Shown: positions 35,669 to 44,951 of the stretch, in pieces
How positions within the stretch are numbered: the first letter of the stretch is position 1
How the letters are laid out: every line of letters starts with the position of its first letter
Source of the DNA: Nocardia acididurans
GTDB taxonomy: Bacteria; Actinomycetota; Actinomycetes; Mycobacteriales; Mycobacteriaceae
Assembly (NCBI RefSeq): GCF_016741815.1
Contig: NZ_JAERRJ010000004.1
Span: 186,001-250,000, forward strand
Direction of reading: 5' to 3'
DNA length: 64,000 nucleotides
Position numbers and translations under genes: made by a program
Notes under the pieces: generated by a model
Databases searched by the model: none
The model's input: only the letters and a program-made list of their open reading frames with translations
What the model was told of the DNA's origin: nothing

Positions 35669-36073
35669 GCCTTCGATACTGGCATGCCGCTCCGACAGGC
35701 GGCATCAGGTAACACCCCGATTCCTCCCTGAGAAACCGAGTTGTCCGGTCCGGACAGAAAAGGGCATGTGACCAGCCCGGATTCCGCGTCGCATCGGCCG
35801 GGACCGGATAATTCTCAGATCTGATGGTTCGCACAGCTCGACCGGACCGGATGCCGCCCCGAATCGACCCCGAAATCCGCCTGGCCGGACCGGAAAACCG
35901 GTGCCACCGCCTCTGAACAGGCGTTTCCCAGCTCTCGAACCGGTAAGCCACTCGGCCGGAACCCGCTCCTCCCCGACTGTTGAAGCAGGACATCGGCTCC
36001 CACCGGAGACCGGGTCCACCGGAAGCCCTCGGGCAGCCGGACAGCTCAGTACGAGGTTCGGGGAGGAACCACC
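35669..36073. promoter_or_regulatory. Divergent intergenic region with repeated GGACCGG elements
   Basis: This 405-bp gap lies between the PspC kinase gene and the porin-like gene. GGACCGG occurs at 35801-35807, 35844-35850 and 35887-35893, exactly 43 bp apart each time, and an inverted copy lies within the palindrome GTCCGG-T-CCGGAC at 35743-35755. No gene is seen. These could be binding sites of the adjacent response regulator (inference). Confidence 0.45.
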
Positions 36074-36721
36074 ATGAACATCAAGACCGTCGTCGCCACC
36101 GCCATGACCGGCATCGCACTCGCCCTCGGGGGGCCGTTCGCCGCACAGGCTCAGGCCGGGGCACTCGCCCCGCACGAGAAGATCGTCACCGCACCCAATG
36201 GAATGACCGTCACCGCCGGTCATTTCGACAACGCCGCCCACCCGGTGGCATCACTCAACCTGATGCCCACCAGCCGCGAGGTGTACCTCGACAACACCTC
36301 CTACGGCCGCGTCGACGGCGGGACCGGCGTCATCCACACCGGTTTCTTCTTCGCCTGCGCCGTGGCCCTGGACGTCGATTTCACCTTCAAGGCCGGTGCG
36401 AGCCTCGACCTCGACGCCTCCATCGGCGTCACCGCAGGCGCGACCCTGGTGACACCGACCGCGGGCGTCACCCTCAGCCCCTCGATCGGCGCGAGCATCG
36501 GCATGACCCTCGGCATGTCCCCCGGTGAGATCGTCGATCTCCCCCTCGGCTCCAAGGACATCCCGGCAGGCGGCACCGGCTACGTCACCCAGAGCGGCTA
36601 CCGCCTGACCGTCAACGACTGCGCCGGCCCCCTGACAGTCCAGGCCTACACCATCGTCGAGGCCACCTCCCCCGAGGCGGATACGGCGAGCTGGGTCATC
36701 GGCGACCCGTTCGTCCTGTAA
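36074..36721 (+). CDS. MspA-family porin-like secreted protein
   Basis: A 215-residue exported protein. A signal peptide runs to about residue 28 (GIALALGGPFAAQAQAG, with an AQA cleavage site). The mature part has MspA-family landmarks: PTSREVYLDNTSYGRVDGG, HTGFFFACAVALDVDFTFKA, SPSIGASIGMTLGMSPGEIV, VNDCAGPLTVQAYTIVEA and a final GDPFVL. Two Cys may form a disulfide. MspA proteins are octameric outer-membrane (mycomembrane) porins. Many Nocardia paralogues exist and pore function is not proven for this one. The ATG is preceded by GGGGAGGAA. Confidence 0.85.
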   Translation: MNIKTVVATAMTGIALALGGPFAAQAQAGALAPHEKIVTAPNGMTVTAGHFDNAAHPVASLNLMPTSREVYLDNTSYGRVDGGTGVIHTGFFFACAVALDVDFTFKAGASLDLDASIGVTAGATLVTPTAGVTLSPSIGASIGMTLGMSPGEIVDLPLGSKDIPAGGTGYVTQSGYRLTVNDCAGPLTVQAYTIVEATSPEADTASWVIGDPFVL

Positions 36722-36741
36722 CCCGCGAGCGGCCTCGAAGC

Positions 36742-36775
36742 CGAGCGGCGGCGCAACGATGCGCCGCCGCTTCGG
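36742..36775 (+). terminator. Terminator hairpin after the MspA-like gene
   Basis: GCGGCGGCGCA (36745-36755) and TGCGCCGCCGC (36760-36770) form an 11-bp perfect stem around ACGA. The stem extends with weaker pairs on each side and starts about 20 nt after the stop codon. Confidence 0.7.
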
Positions 36776-36794
36776 CATTCGGCGTCCCAGACGA

Positions 36795-36800
36795 TAAATT
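36795..36800 (+). promoter_or_regulatory. -10 element for nSTAND copy 1 (leaderless)
   Basis: TAAATT lies 6 nt before the ATG at 36807, so transcription would start at the start codon. A weak TTCGGC -35 at 36771-36776 is 18 bp upstream, inside the preceding terminator stem. Confidence 0.45.
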
Positions 36801-36806
36801 GACCTC

Positions 36807-39800
36807 ATGCTCGCGGGGGAACAACCGAACACCGAACCATCGGCACTGGAATCCGATTCCAGCACCGATCCTCGAACCCACTCCCCCCGAGCCCTTTTCA
36901 CCCAGCGCTTCACCGATCTCTATGCCGCAGCAGGCAACCCGACCCTGCGCCGCGTGGCCACCGCCGCCGAATCCCGCATGCGCGCCGCCCACGGCAACCG
37001 CCCCGGCGGAGCCTCCGCCCAGCGCATCAGCGACTGGAAATCGGGCCGAAACGTCCCCGCCCGCTTCGAATCCCTGCTCCCGGTAGTCCTCACCCTCATC
37101 GACCTGGCCCGCACAAAGGGCACACCGCTGACCCGCGAACTGGCCGAACCCAAGGAGTGGCAACGCCTCTGGCACGCCGCCACCACCTGGAATCCGGAGG
37201 AACAGAACGAGGCAGCCTGCCCCTACCCGGGCCTGAACTCCTACCGCCCCGAGAACCGCGAACTGTTCTTCGGCCGCGCCCGAGCCACCACCGAACTCGC
37301 CGACCTGGTCCGCGACGCCACCGGCATCGTCGCCGTGGTCGGCGCGTCCGGAGCCGGTAAATCCTCCCTGCTCGCCGCCGGACTCGTTCCGGCACTGCCG
37401 GATTGGGAGGTCGTCAGCCTCACCCCCGGCCCGCACCCCCTGGAAACCCTCCTCCACGCGGCCACACCGGCCGAGACCGAGGAACCAGTGGCTGCCGACG
37501 ACCAGCCGGGCGCCGAACACTCGATCGACGACGCGGCCCGTGGCGGCAATCTCGCACCCCGTCCCGACCGCCCCCGCCGCCTGCTCGTCGTCGACCAGTT
37601 CGAGGAACTGTTCACCCTCTGCACCGACGAGTCCGAGCGGGAACGCATCCTCGACACCCTGCACACCTGCGCCACCCGCACCGTCGACCCCCTCGCGGTT
37701 GTCATCGCCCTGCGCGCCGACTTCTACGCGCACTGCCTCGACTACCCGGTCCTGCAGGACGCCCTGGAGCGCCGCGCCTTCCTACTCGGCCCCATGCGAT
37801 TGGACGAACTGGCCCAAGCCGTTTCAGGCCCCGCACGGGCCGCCGGGCTGGAACTCGAACCTGGCCTGGAAGAGCTCGTCATCACCGAACTCTGCGGCGT
37901 CGGCGACCACCGCGACCGCCGCAGCTACGACCCGGGCGCACTACCCCTGCTCTCCCACGTCATGGCCGCCACCTGGCAGCACCGCGAAGGCCGCCGCCTC
38001 ACCATCAACGGCTACCGCAAAGCCGGCGGCGTGACCGGCTCGGTCACCGAAACCGCCGAATCCGCCTGGAGCGAACTGTCTTCCACGCAACAGGCCGCGG
38101 CGCGGGAGATCCTGCTCGGACTGGTCACCGTGAGCCAGGACGCCCAGGACACCCGCCGCTTCGCCCACCGCTCCGATCTGCTGACCCGGGCCGCGCACGA
38201 GGAAGACGCCGCCGCCGCACTGGAACTGCTCTCCCGCACCCGACTCGTCACCCTCGACGCCGAATCGGTCACCCTCACCCACGAAATCGTCCTGACCGCC
38301 TGGCCGCGCCTGCGGGCCTGGATCGACGAGGACCGGGTGGGATACCTGGTGCGGCAGCGACTGGCAGCCGATGCCGCGGAATGGGCCGCGCAGGAACGAG
38401 ATTCGGCGCTGCTGTATCGGGGGAGCCGACTACAGAACACCCTCGATCACGTCTGCCCGCCCCCGGTCGGCCCGCTGGCGCACGAATTCCTCACTGCCGC
38501 AGCGGCTGCCCGCGACCAGGGGCGTCGACGATCCACCGGATACAAAGCCGTCCTCGCTCTGCTCGCGGTAATCCTGCTGGTCCTGGGATTCGCGGCTTTC
38601 ACCCAGACCCGTCTTGCTCTGCAACAACGCGATGATCAACGTTTCGCGGCGGTCCTCGCCGAGGCCGACAGACTGCGAGAGACGGATCCGTCACTGGCAG
38701 CCCAGCTGTATCTTGTTGCGCGACAGCTCCGCCCGGACCATGCGGAACTGCGCAGTCGGCTCTTCCAAACCCAGAACCGACCCCTGGCCACGACGAACCC
38801 CGCTCACGACAGCGGAATCTGGCGGATGGCGTACCGAACCGGCGGCGTGCTGGCCACAGTCGGCTTCGACGACAATCTCCGGCTGTGGGATGTCACCGAC
38901 CCCTACCGCCCATCGCAGCTCGGCCGGCCTCTCGATGACAACCACGTGGCCTTCAGCCCGGACGGCGGCTTGATGGCAACCAGCGGCGGCGACCACAACG
39001 GCATCCGGCTCTGGGATACGACGGTGCCCGCCTCTCCACGCGAGCTTTCGACCATGCCCGAGCCGAGTGGTCCCGGCAGCGGTGTCATGGCACTGACGTT
39101 CGCGGACAACGGCCGAGTGCTGGTGACTGTGACGACGGAATCGGTGACGCTCTGGGATCTGAGCAATACGGCGGCTCCCACACCCGGTGCGCCCCACCAC
39201 CTCTACCGGGACAAGAGTGCGCGCCGGGCGTTCTCCATACCTGTGATCGCGGTCAGCCCGGACGGTCGAGTACTCGCGGTTTCCTACGATGCCGACGACG
39301 GTCCGAACCAGCAGTGGGTCCGGCTGCTGAACGTCGCCGGCGGCGCCACACCCACGGTCCTGAACAACCAGGTGAACACCGCCAAGGTAGCGATACGCGA
39401 CATGGAATTCAGCCCCGACGGAAACACCCTGGTGCTGGCCACCGCGGGTGGTGATTCCTACGCACTCGGGGGAACCAAAGCGGTCCTGCACTTCTGGGAT
39501 GTCTCGGACCGTGGGAAGGCCCGGCAGCTCGGAGCGCCACTGACCAATGGCGTGGACGAGGTGCAGGATCTCGCGTTCAGTCCCGACGGTCGCGTGCTGG
39601 CGGTAGCCAGTCGCGCGGAAGTCTCGCTGTGGAACGTGACCGAACCCGCGTTCCCGACCCTGATAACCAACGAACTGTCGGTCAAGGGAGCCGTATGCCG
39701 TTCCTCCGGAACCGAATACCAGTGTGACGGCGGTGCCTACACCGTGGCCTTCACACCCGACGGACGCTCACTTCTCACCGGCAACGGCGATGGCAAACTC

Positions 39801-40907
39801 CGGACCTGGGCGCTCCCGTCGTCCGTGCTCACCGGGCACGCGGGTGAACTCTCCCGACCTCGCATGGATGCCGTCGGAGACCGGATGACAACCGTATCCA
39901 GTGACGGCCGTATCGCGGTGTGGGACATTCGAAATCGACAGCTACCGGTGCGCATCGGCGAGTACCGGCTACCACCGGACCGATACCAGCAAACCCTGTC
40001 GCCCGACGGGCGGACCATGCTTGTGACAGGACCGGACCGCAGTGCCACGGGCGGACGGGCCTCGGTGAACACGATGCTGGATCTGTCCGATCCCCAGCGC
40101 ATTCGTCCTATCGACGGCTGGCAGCAACGCCTGGACCAGGGAATCACCGCGAGCATGAGCCCGGATTGGCGCATGATGGCCACCGTCGAGAACGACAGCT
40201 CGCTGCAACTGTGGGATCTGACAGACCGCTCCCGGCCGACCCCGATCGGTGCGGCACTCGAGTCACCCGATATCCGCTGGGCTGTCTTCAGCCCCGACCG
40301 CAAGACCCTGCTCGTACAACAGCAGAGCAGGGTCTTCGCACAATCGGGCAACGACCTGGTGATCAGCCGATGGGACATCACCGACCCGCAGCACCCGCAG
40401 TCGCTCGGTGAAATGCTCCGTCTGCCGGGAAAATCCTTCCTCACGCAAGTGGTGTACACCCACGACCTCAACACCCTCCTTGTCACCGACGGCACCGAGA
40501 TGTCCCTCTGGGACATCAGCGACCCGGCCCGTCCACTCACCCTGGGAAATTCGGAAACGGAGGGTTCCCAGCAGTGGTCATCGGTGCGAATCTCCGCGGA
40601 TGACCGGCAGATACTGGTCTCGACCACCGACAACTCCGTGCAGCTGTGGGATTTCACGGATCGGTCACGACCGCGCCGGGTGGGCAGTCCGCTACTCGAA
40701 CCCGGGAAGGCGCGCTTTCTGGTCGATTTCCACCCCGACGGCCGATTCATCGCCGGCGCCGCTGACGACGGCATGCTGCGGCTGTGGGACCTGGACGAGC
40801 AGCGCGTAATCGATCACATCTGCGCCATCACCGGCGGGCTGTGGACTCGGGAGCTATGGCGTAGCCATCTACCGGACCTCGAATACAACCCACCATGTGG
40901 ACAGTGA
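36807..40907 (+). CDS. HTH-nSTAND NTPase-TM-WD40 protein, copy 1
   Basis: A 1366-residue multidomain protein. Residues about 28-125 form a helical HTH-like region (AQRISDWKSGRNVPARFESL). YPGLNSYRPENRELFFGR introduces an nSTAND-type P-loop NTPase: Walker A GASGAGKS at 179-186 and Walker B LLVVDQFEELF at 259-269. Helical arm segments follow (LPLLSHVMAATWQHREGRRL). One TM helix is at about 580-598 (LALLAVILLVLGFAAF). Then come a coil (DPSLAAQLYLVARQLRPD), about twelve WD40-like units ending in LWD, and a C-terminal RELWRSHLPDLEYNPPC motif. Exactly four Cys follow the TM helix. The function is unknown; it resembles signal-transducing or defence STAND NTPases. Confidence 0.88.
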   Translation: MLAGEQPNTEPSALESDSSTDPRTHSPRALFTQRFTDLYAAAGNPTLRRVATAAESRMRAAHGNRPGGASAQRISDWKSGRNVPARFESLLPVVLTLIDLARTKGTPLTRELAEPKEWQRLWHAATTWNPEEQNEAACPYPGLNSYRPENRELFFGRARATTELADLVRDATGIVAVVGASGAGKSSLLAAGLVPALPDWEVVSLTPGPHPLETLLHAATPAETEEPVAADDQPGAEHSIDDAARGGNLAPRPDRPRRLLVVDQFEELFTLCTDESERERILDTLHTCATRTVDPLAVVIALRADFYAHCLDYPVLQDALERRAFLLGPMRLDELAQAVSGPARAAGLELEPGLEELVITELCGVGDHRDRRSYDPGALPLLSHVMAATWQHREGRRLTINGYRKAGGVTGSVTETAESAWSELSSTQQAAAREILLGLVTVSQDAQDTRRFAHRSDLLTRAAHEEDAAAALELLSRTRLVTLDAESVTLTHEIVLTAWPRLRAWIDEDRVGYLVRQRLAADAAEWAAQERDSALLYRGSRLQNTLDHVCPPPVGPLAHEFLTAAAAARDQGRRRSTGYKAVLALLAVILLVLGFAAFTQTRLALQQRDDQRFAAVLAEADRLRETDPSLAAQLYLVARQLRPDHAELRSRLFQTQNRPLATTNPAHDSGIWRMAYRTGGVLATVGFDDNLRLWDVTDPYRPSQLGRPLDDNHVAFSPDGGLMATSGGDHNGIRLWDTTVPASPRELSTMPEPSGPGSGVMALTFADNGRVLVTVTTESVTLWDLSNTAAPTPGAPHHLYRDKSARRAFSIPVIAVSPDGRVLAVSYDADDGPNQQWVRLLNVAGGATPTVLNNQVNTAKVAIRDMEFSPDGNTLVLATAGGDSYALGGTKAVLHFWDVSDRGKARQLGAPLTNGVDEVQDLAFSPDGRVLAVASRAEVSLWNVTEPAFPTLITNELSVKGAVCRSSGTEYQCDGGAYTVAFTPDGRSLLTGNGDGKLRTWALPSSVLTGHAGELSRPRMDAVGDRMTTVSSDGRIAVWDIRNRQLPVRIGEYRLPPDRYQQTLSPDGRTMLVTGPDRSATGGRASVNTMLDLSDPQRIRPIDGWQQRLDQGITASMSPDWRMMATVENDSSLQLWDLTDRSRPTPIGAALESPDIRWAVFSPDRKTLLVQQQSRVFAQSGNDLVISRWDITDPQHPQSLGEMLRLPGKSFLTQVVYTHDLNTLLVTDGTEMSLWDISDPARPLTLGNSETEGSQQWSSVRISADDRQILVSTTDNSVQLWDFTDRSRPRRVGSPLLEPGKARFLVDFHPDGRFIAGAADDGMLRLWDLDEQRVIDHICAITGGLWTRELWRSHLPDLEYNPPCGQ

Positions 40908-43900
40908 GCAGAGTCGGATCGATGCAGAACGGAAGATCGTGATCGAGGAAACCACTTCCGAGGCAGAGAACCGTTCCCCCAGAGCGGTTTTCGCCGATCG
41001 ATTCACCGAGCTGTACACAGCTGCCGGAAACCCGACCCTGCGACGCGTCGCTGCGGCGGCGGAAGCGCGCATGCGCGCGGCGCAGGGAAACCGGCCCGGC
41101 GGGGCTTCGGCGCAGCGCATCAGCGACTGGAAGGCGGGGCGAAATGTGCCCGCCCGCTTCGAATCCCTGCTTCCGGTCGTGCTCACGCTCGTCGAACTCG
41201 CCCGTAAGGCGGGTAGCCCGCTGAGCCGTCAGCTCGCGGAACCCAAGGAATGGCAGCGGCTCTGGCATGCGGCGACCACCTGGGTTCCGGAGGCCGACGC
41301 CGAATCCGCCTGCCCGTATCTGGGGCTGACCTCTTACCGCGCCGAGAACCATCGGCTCTTCTTCGGTCGCGCCGATGCGACAGCCGAACTGGCCGCACTT
41401 GTTCGTGAAACGGCCGGGGCGGGGATCGTCATCGTGGTGGGTGCGTCGGGGGCGGGGAAATCCTCGCTGCTTGCCGCTGGACTCGTGCCGACGCTCTCCG
41501 GGTGGGAGGCAAGCAGTTTCACACCGGGTGCGCATCCGTTGGCCGAACTCGGCTCGTTCGAACCGCGGGCCGACGGCGTACCGCGGCTGCTGATCGTCGA
41601 CCAGTTCGAAGAGCTGTTCACCACCTGCGACGACGAGCGGGAACGCACGGAATTCCTTGCCACCCTGCATCGATACGCCACTCGTGCCGAAGATCCGGTC
41701 ACCGTGGTGGTCGCGCTGCGTGCCGACTTCTATGCGCACTGTCTCAACTACCGAACCCTGCAGGATTCCCTCGAACATCGCAGTTTCCTGCTGGGTCCGA
41801 TGCGGTTGGACGAACTGGCGCAGGCTGTTTCCGGTCCGGCGCGGGCGGCCGGGCTCGAACTGGAACCCGGCCTCGAAGAGCTGGTCATCACCGAATTGTG
41901 CGGCGCCGGAGAGCATCACGACCAGCGCAGCTACGACCCGGGCGCGCTCCCCCTGCTGTCACATGTCATGGCCGCCACCTGGCAGCATCGGGAAGGGCGT
42001 CGCCTCACCGTGGTCGGTTACCGCAAGGCCGGCGGGGTGACCGGGTCGGTCGCGGAGACCGCCGAACAGGCTTGGCTGGAGTTGTCCGGTGGACAGCAGA
42101 AGGCAGCCGCGCGGATGTTGCTCGGACTTGTTGCGGTGGGCCAGGATTCGCTGGATACGCGACGATCGGGCACGCGTTCCGATCTGCTGCGTCGTGCGGC
42201 CGATCAAGAGGATGCCGGCGCCGCGCTGGAACTACTCGTCCGGACTCGTCTCATCACCCTCGACGCCGAGTCGGTCACGCTCACCCATGAGATCGTGTTG
42301 CGCGCCTGGCCACGACTGCGCGGGTGGATCGAGGAGGATCGGGTCGGGTACCTGGTGCGTCAGCGGCTGGACGTTGACGCCGCCGAATGGGCTGCTCAGG
42401 AACGTGATTCGTCGCTGCTCTACCGCGGCACACGTTTGCGGAACGCACTCGACCATGCCGGGCCCGCGCCGATCGACCCGCTGGCACGCGATTTTCTCGC
42501 CGAATCGACCGCAACCCGCGCTCGGACCCGTCGCCGATCCTCACGAACCAGGACAGTCCTGGGCTTACTCGGTGTGGTGCTGCTGATCCTGGGGTTCGCC
42601 GCCTACACCCAGACGCAGCTCGCCCGGAAACAGCTGGACGACAAGAACTTCGCGGCGATCCTGGCGACCGCGGATCGCATACAGTCCTCCGATCCGTCGC
42701 TGGCCGCACAGCTGTACCTCGTCGCGCAGCGGCTGCGACCCGCCAGCGCGGAGGTACAGAGCCGAATTCTGCAAACCCAGAACATGACGCTGGTGCGGAC
42801 GACACCCCTTGGTGGGGACGGCATCTGGGATATGACGTACCGCCCGGACGGCGTCCTCGCGACAGTCGACACGTACAATAAACTCCAGCTCTGGGATGTC
42901 AGCACCCCACGACTCCCACGCCGATTGAGCGCGCTGGCGGACGAGGTCACGGGGGTCGAATTCAGCATCGACCGTTCGCTGATGGCAACCGGATACGGCG
43001 CGGACATCCGGCTGTGGGACATCCGGGAGCCGACGGCGCCTCGAGAACTCGGCAGACTGCAGACCTCGGCACCCCAGGGTGCGGCACAGATGACGTTCAT
43101 CGGTGACGGCCGGACACTCGCGGTCCTGACTACCGTCTCTTTCACACTGTGGGATCTGAGCGATCCGACAGCACCCGTCGCGGGTTCGCCGCATCAGCTG
43201 TTCGACGACACCCCGACGGAGGACGGACCGGTGATTCTCGGTCGAATCGACGCCGATCCGACCGGAAATCTGCTTGCGATCAGCGCCAACCGCGACAGCG
43301 ATTCGTTGATCGAAGCCATTCAACTGTGGGACGTCAGCAACCGGACCGCACCGGTGAAACTCATCGACCGCCTCATCACAACCGATGTCACCCTCGGCGA
43401 TGTGGCCTTCGCCCCTGGCGGCACGCTGCTGGCCATCGGCACGAATGCCACCAGCGTACTCCCGATGGGCAATACGAACGGCACGGTCGAACTCTGGGAT
43501 CTCACCGAACCGAACCGTCCACGCCAGACGCGAGCACCACTGGAAACCGGGTCCGGTGACGCCCCCACATTGGCATTCACCGCCGACGGCAATACCCTCG
43601 CCGTAGGCTCGGGTCCCAGCCTGAACTTGTGGAACATGACCGATCCCGCCTACCCCGTACCGGTGATGGGTGAATCGACCATCGGTGCGGGGATCTGCCA
43701 TGTCATCACGACCTCCTACGACTGCGCCGGTTCGGCTCGCGATCTCGCCTTCACATCGGACGGCCGTAACCTGTTCTCCCATCGCACAAGTGGTGACCTG
43801 CTCATCTGGTCACTGCCGCCGTCCGTGCTCACCGGACATGCCGGGTACCTGACGCCGCCGCTGTTCGACGCATCGGGGGATCGTATGGTGACCATGTCCA

Positions 43901-44880
43901 CCGACGGCCGGATCATCGTGTGGGACATGCGAAATCGGCGACAACCGGCCCGCGTCGGCACCTACCGCATGCCACCGGACTTCTATTCGACGGCACTCTC
44001 CCCCGATGGCGGCACGCTGCTCGTTTCCTCCTCCGAACCGATGAAGACCTTTGTCCTGGATCTGTCCGATGCCTCCCGCATTCGACTATTGGGGCAGTGG
44101 CCGCTGCCGCAAGACGACTCCAGCCCGCCGTACCCGAGCGGCGATTGGCGGATCATGGCGAAGATCCACGAGGACGAGACGGTTCGGCTGTGGGATCTCT
44201 CCGAGCGCACCCGGCCGGTATCCCTCACCACCCTCGACATCGATACCGAACCCATGTGGGTCGCTACGGACTTCCAGAACCGGACCCTGACAGTCCAGCA
44301 GCTGGCCAATGAGCCCGGCGGCGCCCACACTCTTCTCGTCACCAGCTGGGATGTCGAAGATCCCGCGCACCCCGTCAAACTGGCCGACGCCGTGCGGTTC
44401 CCCACCGATGTCCCGAACACCAGGGCCTACGCCACGCCCGATCCGCGGGTGCTCGTCGTCGTCTCGGATGAGGCGCTACAGAGCTGGGACGTCGGTGATC
44501 CGGCCCACCCGCGGGCACTGGGTGACCCATTCACCGCGCACACCTCCGCGGTGAACTCGCTCGGATTCACCACCGACGGGCACACGATGCTGACCGCCGG
44601 TAGCGACGGCACACTGCAACTGTGGGACTACACCGACCCCACACAACCGCGTCCGAAAGCCGACCTGACCGCCGGTCACGGCAAGAACTACTGGTCGGCA
44701 GCCGTGCACCCCGCAGGCGGCATCGCGATAGGAGCCAGTTCCGGTGGCGCACTGCGCCTGTGGAACTTCGACCGGCAACACGCCGCCGAACGAATCTGCG
44801 CCATCACCGGCGACGCGTGGACCGAGAAATTGTGGCAGCGCTATCTGCCTCAGATCTCCTACGACCCGCCCTGCGACTGA
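40897..44880 (+). CDS. HTH-nSTAND NTPase-TM-WD40 protein, copy 2
   Basis: A 1327-residue paralogue of copy 1, sharing long near-identical stretches (GGASAQRISDWKAGRNVPAR, PLGPMRLDELAQ-type segments, MAATWQHREGRRL). Walker A GASGAGKS is near 181 and Walker B RLLIVDQFEELF follows. The TM helix is at about 553-571 (GLLGVVLLILGFAAY), then the WD40-like propeller and EKLWQRYLPQISYDPPC at the end. Four Cys follow the TM helix at the same places as in copy 1. The GTG at 40897 lies inside the end of copy 1 (11-nt overlap), implying coupled translation. GTG 40939 is an alternative start. Confidence 0.88.
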   Translation: MDSEQSRIDAERKIVIEETTSEAENRSPRAVFADRFTELYTAAGNPTLRRVAAAAEARMRAAQGNRPGGASAQRISDWKAGRNVPARFESLLPVVLTLVELARKAGSPLSRQLAEPKEWQRLWHAATTWVPEADAESACPYLGLTSYRAENHRLFFGRADATAELAALVRETAGAGIVIVVGASGAGKSSLLAAGLVPTLSGWEASSFTPGAHPLAELGSFEPRADGVPRLLIVDQFEELFTTCDDERERTEFLATLHRYATRAEDPVTVVVALRADFYAHCLNYRTLQDSLEHRSFLLGPMRLDELAQAVSGPARAAGLELEPGLEELVITELCGAGEHHDQRSYDPGALPLLSHVMAATWQHREGRRLTVVGYRKAGGVTGSVAETAEQAWLELSGGQQKAAARMLLGLVAVGQDSLDTRRSGTRSDLLRRAADQEDAGAALELLVRTRLITLDAESVTLTHEIVLRAWPRLRGWIEEDRVGYLVRQRLDVDAAEWAAQERDSSLLYRGTRLRNALDHAGPAPIDPLARDFLAESTATRARTRRRSSRTRTVLGLLGVVLLILGFAAYTQTQLARKQLDDKNFAAILATADRIQSSDPSLAAQLYLVAQRLRPASAEVQSRILQTQNMTLVRTTPLGGDGIWDMTYRPDGVLATVDTYNKLQLWDVSTPRLPRRLSALADEVTGVEFSIDRSLMATGYGADIRLWDIREPTAPRELGRLQTSAPQGAAQMTFIGDGRTLAVLTTVSFTLWDLSDPTAPVAGSPHQLFDDTPTEDGPVILGRIDADPTGNLLAISANRDSDSLIEAIQLWDVSNRTAPVKLIDRLITTDVTLGDVAFAPGGTLLAIGTNATSVLPMGNTNGTVELWDLTEPNRPRQTRAPLETGSGDAPTLAFTADGNTLAVGSGPSLNLWNMTDPAYPVPVMGESTIGAGICHVITTSYDCAGSARDLAFTSDGRNLFSHRTSGDLLIWSLPPSVLTGHAGYLTPPLFDASGDRMVTMSTDGRIIVWDMRNRRQPARVGTYRMPPDFYSTALSPDGGTLLVSSSEPMKTFVLDLSDASRIRLLGQWPLPQDDSSPPYPSGDWRIMAKIHEDETVRLWDLSERTRPVSLTTLDIDTEPMWVATDFQNRTLTVQQLANEPGGAHTLLVTSWDVEDPAHPVKLADAVRFPTDVPNTRAYATPDPRVLVVVSDEALQSWDVGDPAHPRALGDPFTAHTSAVNSLGFTTDGHTMLTAGSDGTLQLWDYTDPTQPRPKADLTAGHGKNYWSAAVHPAGGIAIGASSGGALRLWNFDRQHAAERICAITGDAWTEKLWQRYLPQISYDPPCD

Positions 44881-44951
44881 CCCCGACTTCAGGTGGCGTT
44901 TCAGGGTGATCCCCGATGCGGCCGAGGTCGGTGGGACAGCACGATGGAGCC

